Assembly: GCA_002390225.1 (NCBI GenBank)
Contig: DGOW01000050.1
Span: 114,658 to 131,356, forward strand
Direction of reading: 5' to 3'
DNA from: Gemmatimonadales bacterium UBA4456
Lineage (GTDB): Bacteria > Gemmatimonadota > Gemmatimonadetes > Longimicrobiales > Gaopeijiaceae
Length of the DNA: 16,699 nucleotides
Part shown: positions 5,574 to 12,696 of the stretch, piece after piece
Layout of the letters: every line of letters begins with the position of its first letter
How positions within the stretch are numbered: position 1 is the first letter of the stretch
The notes under the pieces: model-generated
The model's input: only the letters and a program-made list of their open reading frames with translations
What the model was told of the DNA's origin: nothing
The model's database searches: none
Translations under genes and position numbers: made by a program

Positions 5574-7019
5574 ATGACGCCGCCGACGGAAGACACCCCC
5601 GAGAGTGAGATGAAGCTGTCGGCGGAACGTATGATGGAGCTAGCCCAGCTGGCTTCACGTCTCATCATCGAGCGCTGTGAAGGCCTGCCGGGTGAGCCGG
5701 CCTGGCGGGGAGGGACCCGCGCCGAACTCGAAGCGCTCCTGCGAGAGGAACCTCCCGAACACGGCCGCCCCGCAGAGCAGGTGCTCGAACGGGCGGCCCG
5801 TGAGATCCTTCCTGTCGCCGGGCGGGTGGATCATCCGCGCTTCTTCGCGTTCGTCCCGTCGTCTGCGACGTGGCCAAGCGTCTTGGCGGACTACATGGCA
5901 GCCGGCCACAACATCTTTCAGGGCACGTGGCTCGGAGCATCCGGCCCCAGCCAGCTTGAAGTCATCGTGATCGACTGGTTTTGCGACTGGCTCGGCTATC
6001 CCGAGACCGGCGGCGGGCTGTTCACCAGCGGCGGATCCGCGGCGAGCCTTGATGCGTTCGTCGCCGCACGCGAGGCGGCGGGTGCTCCGGACCGCGCCAC
6101 TGTGTACATGTCTGATCAGAGTCATACGGCGCTCAGTCGTGCCGCTACGATCGTCGGTGTCCGGCCCGAACGGGTGAAGAAGGTGCCGAGTGACGACCGG
6201 TACCGACTCGATATCGATGCGCTTCGATCCATGATTGCTGAAGACCGCGCGGCCGGCCTCACGCCGATCGCGATTTGTGGCAATGCGGGTGCGACGAATA
6301 CGGGTGCCGTCGATCCGCTCGACGCGATAGCCGACGTCTGCGAGTCCGAGGACATATGGTTTCACGTCGATGCGGCGTACGGCGGCTTCGCAATCCTCTC
6401 TGACGAGGGCAGGCGGCTTTTTACAGGGATCAACCGGGCTGACTCGATCGCGATGGATGCCCACAAGTGGCTCTTCCAGCCATTCGAAACTGGATGCCTG
6501 ATGGTGAAAAATGTACGACGCCTGGAGGCAGCGTTCTCTGTTCGTCCCGAGTATCTGCAGGATACGGAATGGGGTGGAGAACATCCGAACTTTGGCGATC
6601 GGGGCCTGCAGCTCAGTCGCTCATTCCGAGCGCTTAAGGTATGGATGTCCATCCAGACATTCGGCATGAAAGCGTTCCGGTCGGCCGTGACTCGTGGCAT
6701 CGACCTAGCCGCTCAGGCTGACGAGTGGATCCGCGTATCGGAAACCCTCGAGATCGCCAATCCGGCTTCGCTTAGCGTCGTGTGCTTTCGCTTCAACCCA
6801 CCGGGCTGCGATCTCTCCGCCGAGGAACTGGCTGCGTTGAACGAACGAATCCAGACTCGCGTGATCGAGACGGGGACAGCAATGATGTCGTCGACCCGGC
6901 TCCGGGGCGTGTACTCGTTACGGCTGTGCATTCTGAATCACACTACGACCTGGGACGACGTGCGCTCCACGCTCGAAGCCATCGAACAATTCGGGATGGA
7001 TGAGATCTCTGGTGAGTGA
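5574..7019 (+). CDS. PLP-dependent group II amino acid decarboxylase (aromatic-L-amino-acid decarboxylase-like)
   Basis: A 481-residue protein, the usual length for the AADC/tyrosine decarboxylase group. Landmarks: DHPRFFAFVPSS (86-97, substrate loop), FTSGGSAASLDAF (150-162, PLP phosphate), SDQSHTAL (180-187; His184 stacks on the cofactor in relatives), CGNAGATNTGAVDPL (235-249), FHVDAAYGG (263-271; Asp266 bridges the pyridine nitrogen) and AMDAHKWLF (293-301; Lys298 is the Schiff-base lysine). The FRALKVWMSIQTFG block is typical of the family. The reaction is release of CO2 from an amino acid to give an amine; the substrate cannot be read from the sequence and could be aromatic or aliphatic. 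The ATG follows GGAAG at a 9-base spacing. The downstream protease gene overlaps its end by 20 bases. Confidence 0.9.
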   Translation: MTPPTEDTPESEMKLSAERMMELAQLASRLIIERCEGLPGEPAWRGGTRAELEALLREEPPEHGRPAEQVLERAAREILPVAGRVDHPRFFAFVPSSATWPSVLADYMAAGHNIFQGTWLGASGPSQLEVIVIDWFCDWLGYPETGGGLFTSGGSAASLDAFVAAREAAGAPDRATVYMSDQSHTALSRAATIVGVRPERVKKVPSDDRYRLDIDALRSMIAEDRAAGLTPIAICGNAGATNTGAVDPLDAIADVCESEDIWFHVDAAYGGFAILSDEGRRLFTGINRADSIAMDAHKWLFQPFETGCLMVKNVRRLEAAFSVRPEYLQDTEWGGEHPNFGDRGLQLSRSFRALKVWMSIQTFGMKAFRSAVTRGIDLAAQADEWIRVSETLEIANPASLSVVCFRFNPPGCDLSAEELAALNERIQTRVIETGTAMMSSTRLRGVYSLRLCILNHTTTWDDVRSTLEAIEQFGMDEISGE

Positions 7020-7830
7020 CGCCGCTCACACACCCGACTCCAAGGCGAAGGCTCAGGCGCGCGCGTACGCAGCACTCGGCGTTCTGGCGTTCTGGGGAGT
7101 CGTGGCCGGACTGACCCTTGGAGCCGACTACGCGATGGTCGACGCGCTTCTCCTCGCAGCGCTGCTGGCGGCTGTACCTGGCTTGGCGATGGCGCAGGTG
7201 CCGCTCATCAAAGGGATGACCGTCGACCGTCTCCCAGCGTACTGGAGCTCGATCCTCACGCTATGGCTGCTGGGCACAGGGTGCTGGTTGGTAGGTACGC
7301 GGAACGACGGTGTGAGCGCGATCGGTATCGTACTGCTGCCTGTCGGCGCCATGATCGGGTGGTCCGTAGCCCTCACCGCAGCCGGCATGGGCATCATCCT
7401 ACTTTTTCGCTGGATCGGAAGTCGGGTGGGTGTGGCCGAGACGCTGCTCTTGAGAAGCCTTCTGCCTCGAACGACGGAGGAGCGACGTGTCTTCGCGGTG
7501 TTGTCCGTAGCCGCTGGCACCGGAGAGGAGCTGGCCTATCGCGGATACGTGATCCCGATGCTGGCGCCGATTCTTGGCATTGGTGGGGCGGCCGCGTTAT
7601 CGACGCTCGTGTTCGGGCTGATGCACGGATACCAGGGCCGACTCGGTATTGTGCGCACGGCCCTCATGGGAGCGGTTCTGGCGGGAGGCTTCATCGTATC
7701 AGGCAGCCTGATCCCGGCGATGATCGCGCACACGGCCATTGACCTCATCGCGGGGATCGCGGTCGGTGACTGGCTGCTGTCACCCGCACCGGACTTCGGT
7801 GTAGAAGACGCTGAATCAACGCTCTCCTGA
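7000..7830 (+). CDS. CPBP-family intramembrane metalloprotease (CAAX protease/Abi family)
   Basis: A 276-residue polytopic membrane protein with about seven hydrophobic segments. The three CPBP motifs are present: GTGEELAYRGY (173-183; Glu176, Glu177, Arg181), FGLMHGY (205-211; His209) and AHTAIDL (243-249; His244, Asp248). These residues form the active site in Rce1-type proteases that cut within the membrane. Bacterial members act in peptide maturation, immunity or signalling; the substrate here is unknown. The ATG at 7000 lies 20 bases inside the decarboxylase gene; a GTG at 7012 is an alternative, giving only an 8-base overlap. Either way the two genes are likely co-transcribed. Confidence 0.88.
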   Translation: MRSLVSDAAHTPDSKAKAQARAYAALGVLAFWGVVAGLTLGADYAMVDALLLAALLAAVPGLAMAQVPLIKGMTVDRLPAYWSSILTLWLLGTGCWLVGTRNDGVSAIGIVLLPVGAMIGWSVALTAAGMGIILLFRWIGSRVGVAETLLLRSLLPRTTEERRVFAVLSVAAGTGEELAYRGYVIPMLAPILGIGGAAALSTLVFGLMHGYQGRLGIVRTALMGAVLAGGFIVSGSLIPAMIAHTAIDLIAGIAVGDWLLSPAPDFGVEDAESTLS

Positions 7831-7841
7831 AAGGCAGTCCC

Positions 7842-8255
7842 ATGGAAGTCGATCTCGCCCTGCTCGCCGATGCCGCCACCATCGACGGCTCTGGAAAGCT
7901 GAACATCCTCGGGATCTTCGATCGTCTGGGAACGGGTGCCTTTCCCACGCGCCATCCGCGTATGGCGCTGGTACTTCGTTTCTCCGCCGGTGTGCACGAG
8001 GCGGGGAAGCATGAGATCGGCATCGTGCTCAAGGCGCCGGACGGTGGTGAGGTTGTCCGCATTGATGGAGAGATGAGCCTTACGGCCGGGCCAGGGCAGG
8101 TGTCCAGCGGGGTTCTGGTTCCGCACGTTCTGAATCTGGATGGGCTCGTCTTTCCAGCGCCTGGGCACTACGCCTTCGACGTGAGCGTCGACGGAGAGCA
8201 CCACGTATTGATTCCGCTGAGAGTCGATGGGCCGACGAAGACGGTTCAGGCCTGA
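7842..8255 (+). CDS. DUF6941-like family protein
   Basis: A 137-residue soluble protein. The opening VDLALLADAATIDGSGKLNI (3-22) followed by LGIFDRLG matches the 'LADYANxxxxGKLNILGIFD' signature that I associate with the DUF6941 family. The rest is predicted beta-rich, ending in GHYAFDVSVDGEHHVLIPLRV. No catalytic motif is apparent and the molecular role is unknown. AAGG lies 7 bases before the ATG, 11 bases after the protease stop, so it may share that transcript. Confidence 0.75.
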   Translation: MEVDLALLADAATIDGSGKLNILGIFDRLGTGAFPTRHPRMALVLRFSAGVHEAGKHEIGIVLKAPDGGEVVRIDGEMSLTAGPGQVSSGVLVPHVLNLDGLVFPAPGHYAFDVSVDGEHHVLIPLRVDGPTKTVQA

Positions 8256-8316
8256 AGGTGAACGCGTTGGGCTCGCTGCCGGTCGGAATCCCTCGATCTG
8301 CCTCGGGTCGCGATGC

Positions 8317-8346
8317 TTGCAGAAACTTCAGCGTACCCGGATTAGT
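8317..8346 (+). promoter_or_regulatory. Weak sigma-70-like promoter candidate
   Basis: TTGCAG (8317-8322) and ATTAGT (8341-8346) are separated by 18 bases in the 124-bp gap before the gene at 8380. The -10 match is poor; the location, just ahead of the 8380-9823 gene group, is the main argument. Confidence 0.22.
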
Positions 8347-8379
8347 ACAAGGACGCAGAGACGCACCTAGGAGCTCCAG

Positions 8380-8802
8380 GTGAACCTGCATTTCAACTTC
8401 GAAGAGCTGACCGCCCTGAGGGCGGGCGCCGAGGCCCTCCTCGATCGTGAGGAGCAGTCCGAGGCCATCGTTCTCGCGCCCCCTGAGGACAGGGTGCGTG
8501 TCGAGGCGCTACTGCCCAGGCTCGACGGTGACATCTCGCTCTCGACGCTCGTGGAGCTTCGCACGGTCGAGGCGGGTGTGAGCGCCATTGTCGCTTCGCT
8601 CCGTGCAGACTTGGAGACGCTGGTTGTGACGATGCACGCGGCTGACGAGGGTGCCGTGGCGGCCTATTTCGATTTCGCTCACGCCTTCACGGTCGAGCAC
8701 AGGCTTCGTGAGATGGCATCCGAGATGGAGGCGCTCATCGAGCTGGTGACTGGTTCTTCAGTCACGCGCGAGACGGCTCGGACCTTCCAGTTCCCGGACT
8801 GA
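8380..8802 (+). CDS. Helical protein of unknown function upstream of a TPR gene
   Basis: A 140-residue protein, mainly alpha-helical and acidic, without signal peptide or membrane segment. The first segment LHFNFEELTALRAGAEALLD (3-22) and the long helix VAAYFDFAHAFTVEHRLREM (94-113) are the best-ordered parts. GTG 8380 is supported by AGGAGC (8369-8374), 5 bases upstream. The TPR gene starts 4 bases after its stop, so the two are probably in one operon with the sigma relic and anti-sigma gene. I do not recognise the family. Confidence 0.68.
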   Translation: MNLHFNFEELTALRAGAEALLDREEQSEAIVLAPPEDRVRVEALLPRLDGDISLSTLVELRTVEAGVSAIVASLRADLETLVVTMHAADEGAVAAYFDFAHAFTVEHRLREMASEMEALIELVTGSSVTRETARTFQFPD

Positions 8803-8806
8803 TCAC

Positions 8807-9127
8807 ATGTCATCCGATGGCCGGCTCGCCGCCCTCGAGCGCATGCTTGGGAACCGGCCCGATGATTCGCGGCTTAGGTTCGGGCTGGCGCTCGAGTATC
8901 TGAATGCCGGCCGGAAGGAAGATGGGATTCGTGAGCTTCAGACCTACCTCGATCAGACGGATGACGAGGGCAATGGCTGGGGGCGTCTTGCCGCCGCGCT
9001 GCTCGATCTCGGCCGTGAGAATGAAGCCCGGGAAGCCTATGAGACGGGGATCGCGTCCGCGTTACGGCACGGTCACCCGACGATGGCAGACGAGTTCAGA
9101 GAACTCCTGGAGGACATCACGCGGTGA
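8807..9127 (+). CDS. Small tetratricopeptide-repeat protein
   Basis: A 106-residue protein with TPR-like helix pairs: SRLRFGLALEYLNAGRKEDG (21-40) followed by IRELQTYLDQ, then GWGRLAAALLDLGRENEARE (57-76) followed by AYETGIASA. Both contain the small-residue/aromatic spacing of TPR motifs (A/G at position 8, Y/L then A/G). TPR domains bind partner proteins. The stop (TGA 9125-9127) overlaps the GTG start of the sigma-factor relic by two bases, so these genes were once translationally coupled. The role in this operon is unknown; an accessory regulator or a scaffold for the sigma system is one possibility. Confidence 0.78.
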   Translation: MSSDGRLAALERMLGNRPDDSRLRFGLALEYLNAGRKEDGIRELQTYLDQTDDEGNGWGRLAAALLDLGRENEAREAYETGIASALRHGHPTMADEFRELLEDITR

Positions 9128-9525
9128 CCGAGGCGCCTGAGCGGAATACGCGGGAATTCGAGGAGGAAGCCCTCCAGCATCTCGAGGTGGTCTCCCGCTT
9201 TGTGCGCCGACTTTCGATGTCACCGGATCTGGCGGAGGATCTCGTTCAGGACACGTTCCTGCGGGCCTACAAGTCCTGAGACCAGTGCGCGAAGGGGGCC
9301 GATGCGAAGAGCTGGCTCTTCACGATCCGCAGGAACGTGTTTCTGCGTAAGCGTGAGTGCACTCAGCGGCATGATGAGATCGTCGAAGCGAACGTCGGGT
9401 GAGCCGGCCCGGGCCCGAGCTCGGTGAAGCCGGCTATGGTTTTCGATCCCGAAGGTGAGTTTTTCGATTCGCTCGTCTATGATCGGATCGTCCAGGCCAT
9501 CGGGGAACTACGCCATGTTCAATAA
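9124..9525 (+). pseudogene. ECF RNA polymerase sigma factor relic (two in-frame TGA codons; region 4 missing)
   Basis: From GTG 9124 the frame encodes a sigma-70 region 2: SRFVRRLSMSPDLAEDLVQD followed by TFLRAYKS, then TGA at codon 52 (9277-9279). The same frame resumes with DQCAKGADAKSWLFTIRRNV and FLRKRE (the end of region 2), and meets a second TGA at codon 93 (9400-9402). It then reads FDPEGEFFDSLVYDRIVQAI followed by GEL, the usual entry to region 4, and ends in TAA (9523-9525) after a few residues. The first TGA sits where relatives commonly have Trp or Phe. Region 4 (the -35 binding helix-turn-helix) is absent, and the anti-sigma gene starts at 9515, as if a deletion had joined the two. 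Without region 4, readthrough would not make a normal sigma factor. Sequencing or assembly error would need several separate events. Confidence 0.85.
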
Positions 9526-9823
9526 GCTCAGGGGACTGTTCGGCAGATCGACTGACGACATGCCGGATGACGTCGGTGTCGCCATGTGTTCGTGTGAAGA
9601 CGCACTTCAGCGCGTGCACGAGTTCTTCGACGGGGAACTCGACGATTCGCCCGCCGACGAGGTGCAGCAGCACTTCCATATGTGCCAGCGATGCTATCCA
9701 CACCTGAAGCGCGAGAAGGTCTTTCACGAGGCCGTGCGACGTGCCGCGTCGGGCCAATTCGCACCTCCCGAACTCCGGGACAAGGTCGCGACTCTGCTCG
9801 AGGTGGCTCGGGTGGAGAGCTGA
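9515..9823 (+). CDS. Zinc-finger anti-sigma factor (zf-HC2/ZAS type)
   Basis: A 102-residue soluble protein with the ZAS signature HxxxCxxC: His53, Cys57 and Cys60 in QQHFHMCQRC, preceded by CSCEDALQRVHEFFDGELDD (25-44), the usual helix pair that wraps the sigma factor. There is no transmembrane segment, so it fits the cytoplasmic, often redox- or metal-responsive, RsrA/ChrR-like class. ATG 9515 overlaps the end of the sigma relic by 11 bases and has GGGGAA upstream; longer starts at 9455 lie inside the relic and read unconserved residues. The cognate sigma appears broken, so it may now control another sigma factor, or be drifting. The reading frame itself looks intact. Confidence 0.85.
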   Translation: MFNKLRGLFGRSTDDMPDDVGVAMCSCEDALQRVHEFFDGELDDSPADEVQQHFHMCQRCYPHLKREKVFHEAVRRAASGQFAPPELRDKVATLLEVARVES

Positions 9824-9858
9824 GTCGGAGATGCCCTCAGGCCTGAGTCATTCCTCAG

Positions 9859-9892
9859 GAGGGCCTCGCAACCCTCGGGTTGCGAGGCCCTC
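9859..9892 (+). terminator. Strong stem-loop terminator after the anti-sigma gene
   Basis: A perfect 15-bp stem (9859-9873 with 9878-9892) around the tetraloop CTCG. It is followed by TGATTTGAT, only a weak T tract. It lies 35 bp after the anti-sigma stop and probably ends that transcript. Confidence 0.7.
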
Positions 9893-9906
9893 TGATTTGA
9901 TAGAAT
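9880..9906 (+). promoter_or_regulatory. Possible gyrA promoter overlapping the terminator stem
   Basis: TTGCGA (9880-9885) and TAGAAT (9901-9906) have a short 15-base spacing. The -10 is fairly good; the -35 lies in the descending arm of the preceding hairpin. Placed about 100 bp before gyrA. Confidence 0.28.
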
Positions 9907-10002
9907 CTACGGCCGTGGCGCGGCCGATTCGCCCGAAACCGCTCGCGCACACCCTCTGCGCGGCCCTCGCCGCGCTCCTTCTCGACTCGTTTTGGAGCTG
10001 GA

Positions 10003-12507
10003 ATGGCCACGGCCTCCACACGGGAGCGGATTCTCCCGCGTACTCTCGAAGAAGAGATGCGCGAATCGTTCCTAGATTATTCGATGTCCGTCATCGTTCA
10101 GCGGGCACTGCCGGACGTCCGCGATGGGCTCAAGCCCGTGCATCGACGGATTCTTTACGCCATGCACGAGATGGGGCTCAACCCGGACCGGCCGTACAAG
10201 AAGAGTGCGGCCGTGGTCGGAGACGTACTGGGCAAGTTCCATCCGCACGGAGATAGCGCGGTTTACGACGCCCTCGTGCGCATGGTGCAGGAGTTCTCAC
10301 TGCGGAATCCGCTTGTCGACGGCCAGGGTAACTTCGGATCGATCGACGGGGATCCAGCTGCGGCCTACCGATACACAGAGGCCCGACTAGCTCCGATCTC
10401 GCTGGAACTACTGGACGAAATCGAGAAAGAGACCGTCAACTTCCAGCCGAACTTCGACGACCAGCGCAAGGAGCCCACGGTTCTGCCGAGCCGGTTCCCG
10501 AACCTGCTTGTCAACGGGTCTTCGGGTATTGCGGTCGGAATGAGCACGAACGTGCCTCCGCACAACCTGGCAGAGGTCGCAGCCGGGGTACGTCAGCTCG
10601 TCGTTGATCCGGACTGCACCGTCGACGATCTGATGCGTCACATCCCTGGACCGGATTTCCCGACCGCTGGATTCGTCGTGGGCCGCGATGGGATCGAGAA
10701 GATGTATCGGGAAGGCCGGGGCCGGATCGTGATGCGCGCCCGAGTCGTCAAGGAATCGCTACGGGGAGGCAGAGAGCAACTGGTGGTCACCGAGCTGCCG
10801 TATGCGGTGAACAAGGCCAAGGTGATCACGCAGATCGCCGGGCTCGCGAAGAAGGGAAAGGTCGAAGACCTTTCCGACATCCGGGACGAGACGGATCGTG
10901 ATGGAATTCGCCTCGTGATTGAGCTCAAGCGGGGTGCGAACGCGGCAGCGACCCTGCAGAAGATCCTGCGGGGAACCTCTCTGCAGATGACCTTCGGCGC
11001 GCACCTCCTTGCACTTGATGGAGGTGAGCCCAAAGAGTTCGACCTGAAGAAGATCCTCGAGCGATTCCGCGATCATCGGCTCGACGTCATCCGTCGCCGG
11101 AGTCAGCACGATCTCGAGAAGGCCGAGGCCGAGCGGCACATCGTGCAGGGGCTGCTTGCTGCGCTCGACCACATTGACGAAGTCATCAGGATCATCCGGG
11201 CGTCTCAAGACCGGGCGGAGGCCTCCGAGCGCCTGCAGGACACCTTTGGCCTCAGCGAGATCCAGGCCGATGCGATTCTCAATATGCGTCTCGCGAAGCT
11301 CACCGCACTCGAGCGCAACCAACTCGAGGCCCGCCTGGCTGAGCTCGAAACGCTGATCGCGGAATTGCGTGCTATTCTGGACTCCGAGGAGCGCCAGCTC
11401 GAGATCATGCTCGAAGAGCTCGGCGAGGTCGTTCGGAAGTACGGCAACGAGCGTCGGACCGTGTTGCTGGACGATGATGAGGCAGAGGTGGAGATGCCCG
11501 AGCTCGAGAGGCAGATCGCCGATGAGGACGTCGTCGTCACGCTGTCTCATGAGGGATTCGTGAAGCGCATACCGATGCACCTGTACCGGCGTCGCGTCGG
11601 TGCGGGAAAAGCGCTGGCGGGGATGGAGCGATACGAGGACGACTACCTCGAGCGACTTTTCGTCGCTCGAACGCAGGGCTGGATCCTCGCGTTCACCGAG
11701 CAGGGGCACTGTCACTTTCTACCCGTGCTCGATGTGCCGGAGAGCGCGAGGGCGTCGCGCGGACAATCCGTCTACGCGTTGCTCGAAGGGGCGGACAGGA
11801 CGGACCGGATCGTTTCGATGATCGCGGTCGAAGAGCTGACAGCGGAGGACCGCTACCTGGTCTTCCTGTCCAGAAAGGGTGTGATGAAGCGGACCCAGCT
11901 CACCGAGTTCTCGCACCCTCGGGCGGGTGGGGTGAAGGCTGCAGGCGTGAAGTCCGGAGATGGAGTCATGGACGTGGTGCTCTCGGATGGCACCGCGGAG
12001 GTGATGCTGCTCTCTCGCGGCGGACGTGCCATTCGCTTCCCCGAAGACCAGGTGAGCATCGTCGGTAGGACCGCGCAGGGTGTGAAGGGCATGGCACTGA
12101 AGGGTGAGGACGAAGTCGCAGGAATGTTGATGATCCGTCGTGATGCGACGGTGCTCACTGTCAGTGAAGACGGTCTCGGCAAGCGCACGCCGATCCACGA
12201 ATTCCCGCTCCAGAACCGCGGAGGGATGGGCAACCTGGCTGTACCGAGTGGAGAGAAGAATGCCCCGATCGTGGCTGCGCTCGAAGTGGTCGAGGCTGAC
12301 GAGGTGATGATCGTGACTGCCGGTGGATCCGTGACTCGGGCCGCTGCGGACTCCGTTCCGGTGCAGGGGAGGCGGACAGCCGGGAAACGCATGGCTGATG
12401 TGCCTTCCGGCGATCGTGTGGTCGAAGTGACTCGGGCGCAGGGTCGGGGTGGAGCTCCGGCGCAGGCGCTGCCGGCAGATGGTGACTCGCAGCTGGATCT
12501 GCTCTAG
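10003..12507 (+). CDS. gyrA: DNA gyrase subunit A (type IIA topoisomerase), with a diverged GyrA box
   Basis: An 834-residue type IIA topoisomerase A subunit, which cuts and rejoins DNA while GyrB hydrolyses ATP. The winged-helix/tower region spans about 10-470: FLDYSMSVIVQRALPDVRDG (23-42), the quinolone-determining segment KFHPHGDSAVYDALVRM (78-94; Ser85 and Asp89 match the drug-sensitive E. coli Ser83 and Asp87) and AAAYRYTEARL with catalytic Tyr124. A beta-pinwheel C-terminal domain covers about 500-815. The GyrA box, QRRGGKG in E. coli, aligns here with RRRVGAGKA (529-537), so the wrapping motif is altered; a ParC-like role cannot be excluded, though the full-length pinwheel favours GyrA. 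The ATG has GGAG 5 bases upstream. Confidence 0.93.
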   Translation: MATASTRERILPRTLEEEMRESFLDYSMSVIVQRALPDVRDGLKPVHRRILYAMHEMGLNPDRPYKKSAAVVGDVLGKFHPHGDSAVYDALVRMVQEFSLRNPLVDGQGNFGSIDGDPAAAYRYTEARLAPISLELLDEIEKETVNFQPNFDDQRKEPTVLPSRFPNLLVNGSSGIAVGMSTNVPPHNLAEVAAGVRQLVVDPDCTVDDLMRHIPGPDFPTAGFVVGRDGIEKMYREGRGRIVMRARVVKESLRGGREQLVVTELPYAVNKAKVITQIAGLAKKGKVEDLSDIRDETDRDGIRLVIELKRGANAAATLQKILRGTSLQMTFGAHLLALDGGEPKEFDLKKILERFRDHRLDVIRRRSQHDLEKAEAERHIVQGLLAALDHIDEVIRIIRASQDRAEASERLQDTFGLSEIQADAILNMRLAKLTALERNQLEARLAELETLIAELRAILDSEERQLEIMLEELGEVVRKYGNERRTVLLDDDEAEVEMPELERQIADEDVVVTLSHEGFVKRIPMHLYRRRVGAGKALAGMERYEDDYLERLFVARTQGWILAFTEQGHCHFLPVLDVPESARASRGQSVYALLEGADRTDRIVSMIAVEELTAEDRYLVFLSRKGVMKRTQLTEFSHPRAGGVKAAGVKSGDGVMDVVLSDGTAEVMLLSRGGRAIRFPEDQVSIVGRTAQGVKGMALKGEDEVAGMLMIRRDATVLTVSEDGLGKRTPIHEFPLQNRGGMGNLAVPSGEKNAPIVAALEVVEADEVMIVTAGGSVTRAAADSVPVQGRRTAGKRMADVPSGDRVVEVTRAQGRGGAPAQALPADGDSQLDLL

Positions 12508-12516
12508 AGGGTCGGT

Positions 12517-12540
12517 GGAGGCGCGAAGGACGTCGCCTCC
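12517..12540 (+). other. Small hairpin just after gyrA
   Basis: GGAGGCG (12517-12523) pairs with CGCCTCC (12534-12540) around a 10-base loop. It lies 10 bases after the gyrA stop and before the stronger terminator; it may protect the mRNA 3' end or simply be GC-rich chance pairing. Confidence 0.35.
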
Positions 12541-12570
12541 CGGCCGCGACGCAGGCCCCGTACGTGACGA

Positions 12571-12606
12571 GGGGAGGTGCGCCTTCAGGCGCACCTCCCC
12601 GTTTGT
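12571..12606 (+). terminator. Strong stem-loop terminator of gyrA
   Basis: A perfect 13-bp stem (12571-12583 with 12588-12600) with the loop TTCA, followed by GTTTGT, a weak T tract. The hairpin is symmetric enough to also act on transcripts coming from the minus-strand gene at 12697-13800. Confidence 0.7.
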
Positions 12607-12696
12607 CATGCGTGGATCCCACCCGCCTGTTGGTCACTGATTCGGGTCAGCGCCGTGAGGGCGGTCGGCCGGTGATCCCGGTTCGACCCTGGTCCG

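Noticed and set aside
5655..6584. 309-residue minus-strand reading frame opposite the decarboxylase
   Set aside because: Antisense shadow of a well-supported PLP enzyme; no motif in its translation.
9277..9402. In-frame TGA codons in the sigma gene as recoding (Trp or selenocysteine)
   Set aside because: TGA is the normal stop of many genes here, the second TGA is not at an expected Trp or Cys position, and region 4 is missing; decay is simpler.
10759..11715. 318-residue minus-strand reading frame opposite gyrA
   Set aside because: Antisense shadow; GyrA is unambiguous.
11719..12609. 296-residue minus-strand reading frame opposite the gyrA 3' end
   Set aside because: Antisense shadow crossing the terminator hairpin; His/Arg-rich and without motifs.
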